This document shows, piece after piece, positions 35,738 through 44,371 of a stretch of 64,000 nucleotides of DNA. The position numbers and the translations under genes are program-made. Numbering within the stretch: the first letter of the stretch is position 1; each line of letters begins with the position of its first letter. The DNA is taken from the NCBI RefSeq assembly GCF_009668025.1, contig NZ_WJXZ01000021.1:48185-112184 (forward strand), given 5' to 3'. Below the pieces are notes generated by a model, which saw only the letters and a program-made list of their open reading frames with translations, was not told the origin of the DNA and searched no databases. This stretch comes from Larkinella terrae (GTDB lineage Bacteria > Bacteroidota > Bacteroidia > Cytophagales > Spirosomataceae).

Positions 35738-38590
35738 ATGAAAAAAGCCGGAATCATCACTGCATCCATAGTGGGCGTTTTACTCCTGACGGCCTGGATT
35801 GTGCCGATGTTTTTTCGGGATAAAATCGTGAGTCAGCTTCAGCAGGAACTGAATAACCGGCTGAATGCGCACATCAGTTTTCGGACGGACAAGGTCCGTT
35901 TATCGCTGTTTCGCCACTTCCCCAATTTGACGTTACAAACCGACTCGCTCAGCATTGTCGGGCAGTCGCCCTTCCGGGGTGATACGTTGCTCAGCACCCG
36001 CGCTTTTGAAATGTCGGTCAATTTACTGAGTGCTATTTCGGGTGATAAATTGAAGTTGAACGGCGTTTACCTCGATCAGCCCCGGGTCCTGATCAAAATT
36101 CTGCCCGATGGCCGGGCCAACTACGATATTTATAAAATCGCTGAGAACGCCGAACCGACAAAGGCCGACACCAGCCAGACGGCTTTTACGCTCGATATTG
36201 ACGAATGGGAAGTGAAAAACGGTCTGGTTCGGTACAATGACCAGAGTCTGCCCCTGGACGTTCGGCTGGAAGCGGTCGATCATACCGGCAGCGGGAGTTT
36301 GTCGGCCGATGTGGCCGATCTGGTGCTCAATACCCGGGCAGAACGGATCACGGTTACGTACGACGGCATGGAGTACCTGACCGATAAAAAACTGGATTCC
36401 GACATGAAGCTGCGGGCTGATTTTGAGAAAGCTGTTTACACGTTCGCCGAAAACCTCCTGCGCCTGAATGACTTGCCGATTGAATTAAATGGTTCGATTT
36501 CAACCGGTTCGGCGCCGTCGGATACGTCCATGCGGTTTGACCTGACGTATCGTTCGCCCGAAAGTGATTTTAAAAATCTGCTGTCGCTGGTGCCCGGGAT
36601 GTATTCCGAGCGGTTTCGGGATATCGATGTCGACGGAACGGTTCGGTTCGATGGGACGGTCAAAGGGGCTTACAATGGAACGCAAATCCCGGCTTTTTTG
36701 CTGAATCTGGCCGTAAATGAGGGGCGGTTCAAATACCCGAATCTGGCATCCGCGGTAGAACACATTGGCCTGGATTTAACCGTCGCCAATGCAACGGACC
36801 AGCTTGCGAATACCGTTATTAACCTGAAAAAGCTGGTGGCGGATCTGGGTCATAATCCCATTCGCGGGCGGGTTCTGGTGAAAGGGCTGACTCATTCGGC
36901 GGTCGATGCCGACGTGACGGCTAAACTGAATCTGGAAGAACTGACGCAATTGTTCCCGATCGACAGCCTGACGTTGCGCGGGTTAGCCGACCTAAATCTC
37001 AAAGCTAAAGGCATTTGCGACAAAACCGCCAAACAATTCCCGGTGGTCGACGGCCTGATGCAGTTACAAAACGGTTTTGTAAAGTCGATGAAGTTTCCTG
37101 AACCGGTTGATGCGATTAACGCGGTGGCGAATCTCACGAATCGGTCAGGCAAGCTCGCCGACACCCGGGTCGATATTGGCAATTTGCAATTGAAATTGGC
37201 CGGTGATCCGTTTCAGGCCAAAGGCTGGGTGCAGAATTTCGACGATTATACGTACGACATAACCGCCAAAGGTCGGCTGAATTTGACAAATTTAACCCGA
37301 ATTTTTCCGCTGGAAGGCACCAAACTCGCCGGTTTGATCGATGCGGATATCAAAACGAAGGGCCAGCTTTCGGATGCGAAAGCGAAGCGGTACGACCGGC
37401 TTCCGACGAGCGGAACGATGGTGATTTCCAAACTGAATTACAAGGGCGAAAGTCTGCCGCAGGGATTGGTTTTGAACACCGCCCGCCTGAATCTGTCACC
37501 CGGAAAACTGCTTGTTGAACAGGCCGATGGTTTACTCGGAACGAGCCAATTCAAGGCCGACGGTTTTCTGAGCAACTACATGCCGTTTTTCCTGGACGAA
37601 AACCAGTCGCTGGAAGGTTTGCTGAATGTTAAGGCCAATCGCCTGAATATCAATGAATGGATGACTGACGATCCGCAGCCGCAGGCCAAAACCGCCAAAC
37701 CGTCGTTGATCGCCCTTCCAAAGAATATCCGGTTTACCATGAATGCCAATGTCGACCAGGCCGTGTACAACAAAATGCCGCTGAACAACATCAAGGGGCA
37801 GCTTGAACTGGCCGACGGCGCGCTGCAGATGAAAAAGGTAACGTTCAATTCGCTGGGTGGGCAGTTTGTAACCAACGGAACGTACGACCCGAAGGATCTG
37901 GCAAAACCCCGGTTTGCGTTCGATATCAACATTGCAAACGCCGAGGTTGCGCAAGCTTACAAACACCTGACGCTGGCGAAAATCATTTTCCCGCTGGCGC
38001 AGTACGTGATCGGGCGGTTTTCGAGCAAATTTGCCGTCAATGGGCGATTGGAGCCGGATATGATGCCGGATTTGAACAGTTTAACGGGAAACGGTCTGGT
38101 CGAGATCATTCAGGCTACTTTGCAAAACAACCCTGTTCTGGAGCGACTTTTCGAGAAAACAAAGCTGACCGATCTCCGAAATCCGAACTTCAAAGACCTG
38201 TTGATGAAGGTGGAAGTAAAAAACGGATTTGTAGCCATTAAGCCGTTCGACGTAAAAATCAAGGATAATATCGTTACGGTTTCGGGCTCCAACTCGCTGG
38301 AAGGCGACCTGAAATACACGTTGAAGCTGGATGTGCCGACGGGAAAAGCGGGCGTTCAGTTTGCCAATGCGTTTTCGTCGCTGATGGGCCAGCCGCTGGG
38401 CAATGTTGATCGGGCCAAAATTGATTTTGCCCTGAATGGAAATTATAAAAAACCGCAGCTCAAATTTCTCGGCGGGCAAACCGCCACTGAGGTGAAAGAT
38501 GCGGTGGTGAAACGCGCCAAAAATGACCTGAAAGAACAGGGCCTGAAGTGGCTGCAAAAGCTGGCCAAAACTCCGAAAGATTCTACGTAG
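35738..38590 (+). CDS. AsmA family inner-membrane/periplasmic protein
   Basis: The 950-residue protein starts MKKAGIITASIVGVLLLTAWIV, one membrane anchor, followed by an AsmA N-terminal domain (LNNRLNAHISFRTDKVRLSLF; FPNLTLQTDSLSI) and a long beta-rich body ending in the AsmA-like C-terminal domain (LTGNGLVEIIQATLQNNPVL near 785; FALNGNYKKPQLKFLGG). AsmA/TamB-type proteins are thought to bridge the periplasm and move phospholipids or aid envelope assembly. Start ATG 35738 is used because the anchor begins there; an earlier in-frame start adds 11 residues. Confidence 0.85.
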   Translation: MKKAGIITASIVGVLLLTAWIVPMFFRDKIVSQLQQELNNRLNAHISFRTDKVRLSLFRHFPNLTLQTDSLSIVGQSPFRGDTLLSTRAFEMSVNLLSAISGDKLKLNGVYLDQPRVLIKILPDGRANYDIYKIAENAEPTKADTSQTAFTLDIDEWEVKNGLVRYNDQSLPLDVRLEAVDHTGSGSLSADVADLVLNTRAERITVTYDGMEYLTDKKLDSDMKLRADFEKAVYTFAENLLRLNDLPIELNGSISTGSAPSDTSMRFDLTYRSPESDFKNLLSLVPGMYSERFRDIDVDGTVRFDGTVKGAYNGTQIPAFLLNLAVNEGRFKYPNLASAVEHIGLDLTVANATDQLANTVINLKKLVADLGHNPIRGRVLVKGLTHSAVDADVTAKLNLEELTQLFPIDSLTLRGLADLNLKAKGICDKTAKQFPVVDGLMQLQNGFVKSMKFPEPVDAINAVANLTNRSGKLADTRVDIGNLQLKLAGDPFQAKGWVQNFDDYTYDITAKGRLNLTNLTRIFPLEGTKLAGLIDADIKTKGQLSDAKAKRYDRLPTSGTMVISKLNYKGESLPQGLVLNTARLNLSPGKLLVEQADGLLGTSQFKADGFLSNYMPFFLDENQSLEGLLNVKANRLNINEWMTDDPQPQAKTAKPSLIALPKNIRFTMNANVDQAVYNKMPLNNIKGQLELADGALQMKKVTFNSLGGQFVTNGTYDPKDLAKPRFAFDINIANAEVAQAYKHLTLAKIIFPLAQYVIGRFSSKFAVNGRLEPDMMPDLNSLTGNGLVEIIQATLQNNPVLERLFEKTKLTDLRNPNFKDLLMKVEVKNGFVAIKPFDVKIKDNIVTVSGSNSLEGDLKYTLKLDVPTGKAGVQFANAFSSLMGQPLGNVDRAKIDFALNGNYKKPQLKFLGGQTATEVKDAVVKRAKNDLKEQGLKWLQKLAKTPKDST

Positions 38591-38597
38591 CGTATAA

Positions 38598-38622
38598 AAA
38601 CCGCCTGACGATCAGACGGTTT
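38598..38622. terminator. Bidirectional terminator between the AsmA and methyltransferase genes
   Basis: AAACCGCCTGA (38598-38608) pairs with TCAGACGGTTT (38612-38622) with one mismatch around a CGA loop, followed by TTATTTTTT on the forward strand and preceded by A residues that give a T run on the reverse strand. Confidence 0.7.
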
Positions 38623-39680
38623 TATTTTTTAGCGACCACCATTGCCCGGCCCGGAATCGAGAGATACGTTTTCACTTTCGAAAGGCTTAGACCCGCAGCG
38701 GTCTGCCAAGATTGAATTTCGCGGACGGAATAATTCCCGGCGGTGCTGGTTAAACCGTAAAACAGATCCATGCTGCTGCCCACCAGACTGGTGCCAACTC
38801 CGCCCGATTCTCCGTCGACCTCGGGGCGGATGAACTCGTTGATTATGTAAACGCCCCCCGGTTTCAACGCTTTGGCCACTTTCCGGGCCACCTCCCGGTT
38901 TTGTTCATCCGAAAAATGGTGGGCCAGACTAGACATCAGAACGATATCGTAGCGGTTTTCGCCGAAATCATCCGTCAGGGCATTCCCCACCTGATGCCGG
39001 ATCCGATCGCCCATGCCGGCCCGCGCCAGCAACGGGGCTGCCTGTTCGATAGCCTGCGGTAAATCCAGAATAATGGCCTGAAGATCAGGGATTCTTCGGC
39101 ATAGCGCGACCGCGTGCTGCCCGTGCGAGCCTCCAATGTCGAGCATGAGAGTAGCGGTTTTGGGGACCGGCGCTTTCCGCCCGAACTCTTTGGCTTCCGT
39201 GCCGGTTGCAGCCAGCATTGCCTGCTGGTAATACGCCCATTGCTGGGTGGTCAGGTGATCGTGGTACTGAATGCCTTCGCCGGTTTGCAGGTAATTGCCC
39301 AGTTGATCGAGCCACGGCCAGACCACCCGGTTATTGAACAGCATCATTCCGAAAACCGACTCGTCGTTGTTTTTCAGCAGCCAGCGACTGCTGAGCCGGG
39401 TCAACGTATAACGCCCCCCGCGATACCGGAAATATCCTAAAACCGTCAGCAGACCCAGCAGTTCCCCCAGGGCTTTCGGGTGCAACCGGCAATCGGTGGC
39501 AATTTCGTCAACCGTCTGTTTTCCACGCTGTACGGCTTCAAAAACGCCCTTATCGGCTGCTTCGAGCACCGCTTTCCCGACAATCGGAAAAATCTGGGCG
39601 TGCAGAAGTGGCAGCGGTACCAGATTGATTTTGAGCGCAATCCATTCCAGCAGGTTTTCAGGCGTAACGGTCAGTCGCAT
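38622..39680 (-). CDS. SAM-dependent O-methyltransferase with winged-helix dimerisation domain
   Basis: The 352-residue protein has an N-terminal dimerisation/winged-helix region (KQTVDEIATDCRLHPKALGELLGLLTVLGYFR, about 53-84 in parts) and a methyltransferase domain with the glycine motif LMLDIGGSHGQHAV near 177. This resembles plant-type and bacterial O-methyltransferases such as acetylserotonin methyltransferase-like enzymes, which modify small aromatic or polyketide hydroxyls. The substrate is unknown and no biosynthetic cluster surrounds it. Confidence 0.82.
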   Translation of the reverse strand: MRLTVTPENLLEWIALKINLVPLPLLHAQIFPIVGKAVLEAADKGVFEAVQRGKQTVDEIATDCRLHPKALGELLGLLTVLGYFRYRGGRYTLTRLSSRWLLKNNDESVFGMMLFNNRVVWPWLDQLGNYLQTGEGIQYHDHLTTQQWAYYQQAMLAATGTEAKEFGRKAPVPKTATLMLDIGGSHGQHAVALCRRIPDLQAIILDLPQAIEQAAPLLARAGMGDRIRHQVGNALTDDFGENRYDIVLMSSLAHHFSDEQNREVARKVAKALKPGGVYIINEFIRPEVDGESGGVGTSLVGSSMDLFYGLTSTAGNYSVREIQSWQTAAGLSLSKVKTYLSIPGRAMVVAKK

Positions 39681-39785
39681 GCGGGTATTAAAATTTATTC
39701 TTAATAATTTTCAACGTATATTCGTCGTTACATATAACTGAATTTGACCGATTCAGGCTGAAACAAGTAGTATTTATTTTAGGGC

Positions 39786-40382
39786 ATGAGTAAAGTACAG
39801 GATTTTATTGATTCGGGAATCTTGGATGAGTATTGTCTTGGACTTCTTCTGCCCGAAGAGATTCAGGAGGTTGAGCGCATGGCCGGTTTGCATCCGGCCG
39901 TTCAGCAAGCGATTAATAAACGGTTTCAGCAATTTAAAGTTCCTGAAGATCAATCCATTTCGCCGGACGATGGACTGAAAAACCGCATTCTTGCCCAACT
40001 TGGCGAATCCCCGGTTTTTGATTTAAACCGCCTTCCGCTCATCAACACCTATTCCGACAGTGACCAGTGGCAGCGAACCATTGCGTCGATTCTGCCCACC
40101 CGCGATTTTCGGAATCTGTATGTGCATCCGCTCCGGGAAAAGGACGGTATTATTCAATTTATTCTCTGGGTAAAAATCGAAGTACAACCCGAAGATCACC
40201 ACGACGAACGCGAAAGTTTCCTGATTCTGGAAGGTGAATGCGAATGCCGGATCGGTGGCGAAACCGTCCGGCTTTCGGCGGGTGACTATGTGGATATTCC
40301 GCTGGATGTGGAGCATACGGTCCGGGTGCTGTCGCCCGAGCCGGTGAAAGCAATTGTTCAGCGCGTGAAACTAACGATGTAA
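39786..40382 (+). CDS. Cupin protein with anti-sigma-like N-terminus (ChrR-like)
   Basis: The 198-residue protein combines an N-terminal helical part of the kind found in anti-sigma factors (FIDSGILDEYCLGLLLPEEI, residues 7-26) with a C-terminal cupin barrel (about 95-195) that has HHDERESFLILEGECECRIGG and DVEHTVRVLS. ChrR-type anti-sigma factors sense singlet oxygen through such cupins. No sigma gene is directly adjacent, although an ECF sigma lies 2.2 kb away on the other strand. Metal and regulatory roles are inferred. Confidence 0.72.
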   Translation: MSKVQDFIDSGILDEYCLGLLLPEEIQEVERMAGLHPAVQQAINKRFQQFKVPEDQSISPDDGLKNRILAQLGESPVFDLNRLPLINTYSDSDQWQRTIASILPTRDFRNLYVHPLREKDGIIQFILWVKIEVQPEDHHDERESFLILEGECECRIGGETVRLSAGDYVDIPLDVEHTVRVLSPEPVKAIVQRVKLTM

Positions 40383-40397
40383 CCTGTTTTAGAATTT

Positions 40398-40901
40398 ATG
40401 AACTTCCCCGCCCAATATTGGATCGATGCGTACCGGATGCAGGCGCATCCCGAAGGCGGTTTTTTTGCCGAAACCTACCGATCCGCCGAGATAATACCGC
40501 ATGACGCGTTGCCCGACCGGTTTTCCGGCAATCGGAGTTTCAGCACCGGGATTTACTTTTTGCTGGAAAACCACCATGTCTCGGCTTTCCACCGGATTCA
40601 GGCCGACGAAATGTGGCATTTTTACACCGGTGGCCCGCTAAATGTATACGTCATTCATCCGTCGGGCGAGTTGGAAATCATTCGGTTGGGCAACGATCCG
40701 ACCCGGGGCGAAGTGTTTCAGGCGGTGGTGCCGGCCGGATGCTGGTTTGGCTCGAAGCCAGCCGCAGAATCGGTTTATTCGCTGGTGGGTTGCACCGTGG
40801 CGCCGGGGTTCGATTTTGCAGATTTTGAACTGGCAACCCGCGCGGACTTAGTGGAAGCATATCCGCAGCACCGGGAAGTGATCGAGCTACTGACCCATTA
40901 A
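40398..40901 (+). CDS. DUF985 cupin-fold protein
   Basis: The 167-residue protein matches the DUF985 pattern: MQAHPEGGFFAETYRS near 14, STGIYFLLENHHVSAFHRI near 49, DEMWHFYTGGPL and the C-terminal LVGCTVAPGFDFADFEL. Members are single cupin barrels of unknown activity. It begins 15 bases after the previous cupin gene and probably shares its transcript. Confidence 0.82.
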   Translation: MNFPAQYWIDAYRMQAHPEGGFFAETYRSAEIIPHDALPDRFSGNRSFSTGIYFLLENHHVSAFHRIQADEMWHFYTGGPLNVYVIHPSGELEIIRLGNDPTRGEVFQAVVPAGCWFGSKPAAESVYSLVGCTVAPGFDFADFELATRADLVEAYPQHREVIELLTH

Positions 40902-40909
40902 TCAGCGAC

Positions 40910-41968
40910 TTACTGAAACTTTACTTCGCCAAATTTTGAGGTGACGCGCACTTTCGTGGCTGTGCCTTTGCCTACTTTTCCGCTGTACTGTTTGGTCATT
41001 TTGGGGCCGCGACTATCGTCGTCGCTGGGCTGGGCGCTCATCATGATCCGGCCATCGGAAGGGTATTTAAAACCGCCGTAGCTGACCGTCACGTCGAAAT
41101 TATAGTCATTGACATCGGCCATCGGCAACACCACCGACGAGTAACTGGCCTGAATATCAACGTTATCAACGGATTTATTCAACTGATCGATTTTAAAACC
41201 GCCCGAGAAATCCAGCTTGATGTTACAGGATTGTTTAACGGTGCCGATTTTGGCTCCCGAATACCCAATTTTTCCGTCCAGCCGACCTACTTCGCCGATC
41301 CACATTCCGCCGAACTGGTTGTTCAGGTTGATGTTCTTGGCCTTTTCCAGCTGAAGTTTGGAATACTGAATGTTCAGTTTTCCGTCTTCCATTTCGTGAA
41401 TATCGGCTTTTCCGAAGCGCACATCCACATCGACCTGATTGCCGTTCAGTTCGGTCGTCGAGAAATTACCGTATTGCTGGTTAATGGTTAATGGCGCGCT
41501 AAAGGTTGGGATGGTGGTGTTGCCGAACGAATTTTTGACGGCCAGTGCATTGGTTTTCGGCATAGATACCTGATAATCAATCTGAACGTAGTTCTTCTCG
41601 CCGTCTTTGTTGCGGTTCATGATCCAGTTTCCACCAAAACCGCTCTTGTCGATAATGGTTTTCAGGACAATCTGGTCGCCATTGCGTTTTTCGCTGATTT
41701 CAACGGCATCGAGGTATTTCTGAACGCGTTCATCAGAGCTGGAACTCGCTTTGATCGTGATATCTACCCGGATTTCATCGCGGTTCCAAACATCAATATT
41801 AACGTTACCGAATTGATTTTCAATCATTAAGTGGTCTTTAGACGTTACGTCGTAAACCTTGACGATGGTCTTTTTCCGCTCACTCTGGACTTCATTGTCG
41901 GCGGTGACGATGCCGACGGTTAATGTACTGATGAACAGAAAATTAAACAGGAATTTTATTCTTTTCAT
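40910..41968 (-). CDS. DUF4097-like repetitive adhesin-type secreted protein
   Basis: The 352-residue protein has a signal peptide (MKRIKFLFNFLFISTLTVGIVTA) and a right-handed beta-helix-like body with recurrent turns such as NQFGNVNI, NSFGNTTI, QQYGNFST, VRFGKADI, NNQFGGMWI and SKFGEVKF. This is the DUF4097 / putative head-domain style often encoded with an ECF sigma factor and its partner in Bacteroidota. Its start lies inside the end of the preceding gene (26-base overlap, 41943-41968), so translation is coupled. Function unknown; surface or periplasmic location is inferred. Confidence 0.75.
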   Translation of the reverse strand: MKRIKFLFNFLFISTLTVGIVTADNEVQSERKKTIVKVYDVTSKDHLMIENQFGNVNIDVWNRDEIRVDITIKASSSSDERVQKYLDAVEISEKRNGDQIVLKTIIDKSGFGGNWIMNRNKDGEKNYVQIDYQVSMPKTNALAVKNSFGNTTIPTFSAPLTINQQYGNFSTTELNGNQVDVDVRFGKADIHEMEDGKLNIQYSKLQLEKAKNINLNNQFGGMWIGEVGRLDGKIGYSGAKIGTVKQSCNIKLDFSGGFKIDQLNKSVDNVDIQASYSSVVLPMADVNDYNFDVTVSYGGFKYPSDGRIMMSAQPSDDDSRGPKMTKQYSGKVGKGTATKVRVTSKFGEVKFQ

Positions 41969-42524
41969 TGCTTTGTTGCTTAATACGTTGAATAATCATC
42001 AACTGCTGGTTGAGCAAGTCGATCTGGGTTTTCAGGTTCTCAACCATCGCCTGAATCAATATTTCCTGATTGGGCGTTTTCGGAAGTTCCTGTTTCAAAC
42101 TCTGATAGGTTTTTTCCAGCCGATCGAAATCAGACGCAAACTGTTGATACAGAGCCGGATCGTTTTCCGTTACGGTTTTTAGTTCGCCCCGCTTATCCTC
42201 AATCAGGCGGGTATATTGCTGGACGGTTCGGGCATACGTTGGGTTAAAAGCCACCACATCGGGCTGTTCCGTTACGCCGTACTGATGATTGAAATACCAG
42301 AAACCGCCCAGACCAACAATCAGCGCAATGGACGCGGCAATCTGCCAGACCATTCGGCGGGAGGTCGAAAAGCCCGATCCCAATGGTCGTTGCCACAACG
42401 GACGTTCTTTGTGTCCGAGTCCTTTCTCCAAATCTTTCCACAAATCCGCTCTCGGCTCAAAAACATCGAAATCTTCCCGGTTGTCCCGGACAAATCGTTC
42501 TAATTTGTCTTTCATCATCTTCAT
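41943..42524 (-). CDS. Single-span membrane protein, probable anti-sigma partner
   Basis: The 193-residue protein has an acidic N-terminal cytoplasmic part (KDKLERFVRDNREDFDVFEPRADLWKDLEKG), one membrane helix (MVWQIAASIALIVGLGGFWYF, residues about 56-76) and a periplasmic coiled-coil-like tail with many Glu, Lys and Gln residues. Its position between an ECF sigma gene and a DUF4097 gene is the usual place of the anti-sigma or sigma-associated membrane factor. I start it at ATG 42522-42524 (MKMMKDKLERF): a longer frame to 42566 is translated from the octamer repeat and is not credible. Confidence 0.7.
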   Translation of the reverse strand: MKMMKDKLERFVRDNREDFDVFEPRADLWKDLEKGLGHKERPLWQRPLGSGFSTSRRMVWQIAASIALIVGLGGFWYFNHQYGVTEQPDVVAFNPTYARTVQQYTRLIEDKRGELKTVTENDPALYQQFASDFDRLEKTYQSLKQELPKTPNQEILIQAMVENLKTQIDLLNQQLMIIQRIKQQSNEKNKIPV

Positions 42525-42525
42525 T

Positions 42526-42584
42526 GAGTGAATTCGCGATTGAGCGGATGAGTGAATATCACTCAATCACTCATTCGCTCAATC
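42526..42584. repeat. GAGTGAAT/GAGCGAAT octamer inverted repeat inside the sigma operon
   Basis: GATTGAGCGGATGAGTGA (42538-42555) is mirrored by TCACTCATTCGCTCAATC (42567-42584) with one mismatch, and an extra GAGTGAAT lies at 42526-42533. It uses the same octamer units as the element between leuD and leuB, 18 kb away. It separates the sigma gene from its downstream membrane partner. Confidence 0.75.
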
Positions 42585-42589
42585 ACAAT

Positions 42590-43207
42590 TTATTTTAACA
42601 TCTCCAAAAGCCGCTTTTTGGCCCGCATGTACTGCGTTCGGGAAGTGGTTTCGCTGATGCCCAGCACGGCTCCGATTTCCTCATGATCATAGCCTTCGAA
42701 CAAATACAGCGATAAAACCACCCGATAGCCTTCCGGCAGTCCCTGCATGGTTTGGCGCACCCGGTCCACTTCCAGCTGGATACCCTCCTCATCGTACGGT
42801 TCCGTATCGGCCACATCCAGGCCGTCCTCTTCGCCCAGGTGCTGCGAGTCGAAATCGACCCACTGCAAACCGGAACGGCTTTTACGGCTCCGAAGGTGGT
42901 TAATAGCCCGATTGACCACGATTTGCTTCAGCCACGCGCCAAACGTCGATTGATTCCGGAACGAATGGAGGTTATTGAAGGCATCTAAAAAGGCTTCCTG
43001 CAACACATCCTCGGCCTCCGCTACGTGGTTCAGGATGCGCATACAGACGTTAAACATGGCTTTTGAATAATGCTTATACAACTCGTATTGAGCACGTCTT
43101 TCACCTTGCTTACACCTTTCTACGAGTTCGACATGTCGGTCTATATACAACTTTGTTTCCAAGCGGCCTGAGGAATCGGATGCGGCTGATTTTCTTCTCA
43201 ATGACAC
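42590..43207 (-). CDS. ECF-family RNA polymerase sigma factor
   Basis: The 205-residue protein has sigma region 2 (AQYELYKHYSKAMFNVCMRI and EAEDVLQEAFLDAFNNLHSF) and region 4 with a helix-turn-helix (LPEGYRVVLSLYLFEGYDHEEIGAVLGISETTSRTQYMRAKKRL). Translation probably starts at GTG 43205-43207; an internal Leu codon at LETKLYIDRH is an alternative TTG start. It heads the leftward sigma / membrane partner / DUF4097 group. A perfect GCAACGTTGC dyad (43219-43228) lies just upstream and could be an operator. Confidence 0.88.
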   Translation of the reverse strand: MSLRRKSAASDSSGRLETKLYIDRHVELVERCKQGERRAQYELYKHYSKAMFNVCMRILNHVAEAEDVLQEAFLDAFNNLHSFRNQSTFGAWLKQIVVNRAINHLRSRKSRSGLQWVDFDSQHLGEEDGLDVADTEPYDEEGIQLEVDRVRQTMQGLPEGYRVVLSLYLFEGYDHEEIGAVLGISETTSRTQYMRAKKRLLEMLK

Positions 43208-43362
43208 GGCGATCTATAGCAACGTTGCACAAGTTATTATTTTTTTTCACGGACTTGTACTAAAACCGGCATACAGGCCGTTTTTGGGAAATTTCATGTG
43301 AAAATAGGCCCCGGTTAGTCCCGCAAAAATGCGTCCAGATGCACCCCGTATCAACAGAAAAA

Positions 43363-43388
43363 GAGTCGATCATCGAAACGACCGACTC
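43363..43388 (-). terminator. Terminator after the peroxiredoxin gene
   Basis: GAGTCGATC (43363-43371) and GACCGACTC (43380-43388) form a nine-base stem with one mismatch; on the reverse strand the stem is followed by TTTTTC. Confidence 0.55.
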
Positions 43389-43429
43389 CTTCATCATAAT
43401 TGGTTTCGAAAAACCGCCATTCGTATGGT

Positions 43430-44065
43430 TTATAAATTCGGCTGCGGGGTGGTCCGCAGGTACGGTTTGACGATTTTGACGCCCTTCGGAAACTTTTTGA
43501 TCGCATCTTCGGTGCTCACGGCCGGCACCACAATGCAGTCCTCGCCGGTTTGCCAGTCGGCGGGCGTCGCAACCTGGTAGTTTGCCGTTAACTGCAACGA
43601 GTCGATGACGCGCAGGATTTCGTTGAAATTGCGACCCGTCGAAGCCGGATACGTCAGCGTCAGCTTGATTTTCTTGTCGGGGCCGATTACAAAGACCGAT
43701 CGCACGGTCGCCTTCTCGCTGGCGTTCGGATGAATCATGTCGTACAGTTCCGCCACTTTGCGGTCTGGATCCGCAATCATCGGAAAATTGACGGTAGTCT
43801 GTTGCGTTTCGTTGATGTCTTTGATCCACTCGGTATGCGACTCCAGCGGATCGACGCTGACGGCGATGACCTTGACGCCCCGTTTATCAAACTCACTTTT
43901 CAGCGAAGCCGTACGCCCTAGTTCCGTGGTGCAGACGGGCGTAAAATCGGCCGGGTGCGAGAAAATCATTCCCCAGGAATTGCCGAGCCATTCGTGGAAG
44001 TGGATGGTGCCCTCGGTGGTTTGTGCGGTAAAATCGGGGGCGATGTCGCCTAATCGGAGTGCCAT
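43430..44065 (-). CDS. 1-Cys type peroxiredoxin
   Basis: The 211-residue Prx6-group peroxidase has the peroxidatic cysteine in DFTPVCTTELG (C45), a normal two-domain build (AhpC/TSA then C-terminal 1-cysPrx domain), and DWQTGEDCIVVP near 163-174. It reduces hydrogen peroxide or alkyl hydroperoxides in the cytoplasm. The extra cysteine in GEDC is not the usual resolving position. The upstream region carries a spaced direct repeat. Confidence 0.92.
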   Translation of the reverse strand: MALRLGDIAPDFTAQTTEGTIHFHEWLGNSWGMIFSHPADFTPVCTTELGRTASLKSEFDKRGVKVIAVSVDPLESHTEWIKDINETQQTTVNFPMIADPDRKVAELYDMIHPNASEKATVRSVFVIGPDKKIKLTLTYPASTGRNFNEILRVIDSLQLTANYQVATPADWQTGEDCIVVPAVSTEDAIKKFPKGVKIVKPYLRTTPQPNL

Positions 44066-44318
44066 AATAATTGCGTTGGTTTAGTAATCGTTAAAAATGA
44101 GTGACCGGTTTTATCTGCTATCGCCCAGATCGATGGGCAGTAGCGAAGATGCTGACAAAATTGGCCGACTCGTCGCAATTCGACTATCAAATTTCTCCCA
44201 ATGGCTATCAAATTCCGCCCAGAACGCCAGTTCTGACGCAAAAAACCTTCCCAAAAGAACAATTGGATTCTTAAATCGCGGGGTTATTGGAGGAGTTGAG
44301 TAAGGCTGCTTTCAAATT
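44066..44318. other. Noncoding region upstream of the peroxiredoxin gene
   Basis: This gap (continued by the terminator to 44356) holds a 10-base dyad GCTATCGCCC / GGGCAGTAGC (44117-44144, two mismatches) and the direct repeat CTATCAAATT at 44184-44193 and 44205-44214, spaced exactly 21 bases, two helical turns. These could be binding sites for a regulator of the peroxidase. I find no credible gene; a 70-codon reverse reading across it lacks coding character. Confidence 0.5.
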
Positions 44319-44356
44319 AAAAAACCGGACAGTAAGCGTTCACTGTCCGGTTTTTT
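44319..44356. terminator. Strong hairpin terminator of the ornithine aminotransferase gene
   Basis: Perfect 15-base arms (44319-44333 and 44342-44356) with AAAAAACCGGACAGT on the left and an 8-base loop; six T follow on both strands. It lies 15 bases from the rocD stop and points mainly to reverse-strand termination. Confidence 0.85.
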
Positions 44357-44371
44357 AATGAAGAAGGAAAA

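Noticed and set aside
44050..44262. 70-codon reverse reading frame upstream of the peroxiredoxin gene
   Set aside because: It crosses the start of the peroxiredoxin gene, has no family resemblance, and covers direct repeats and a dyad that look regulatory.
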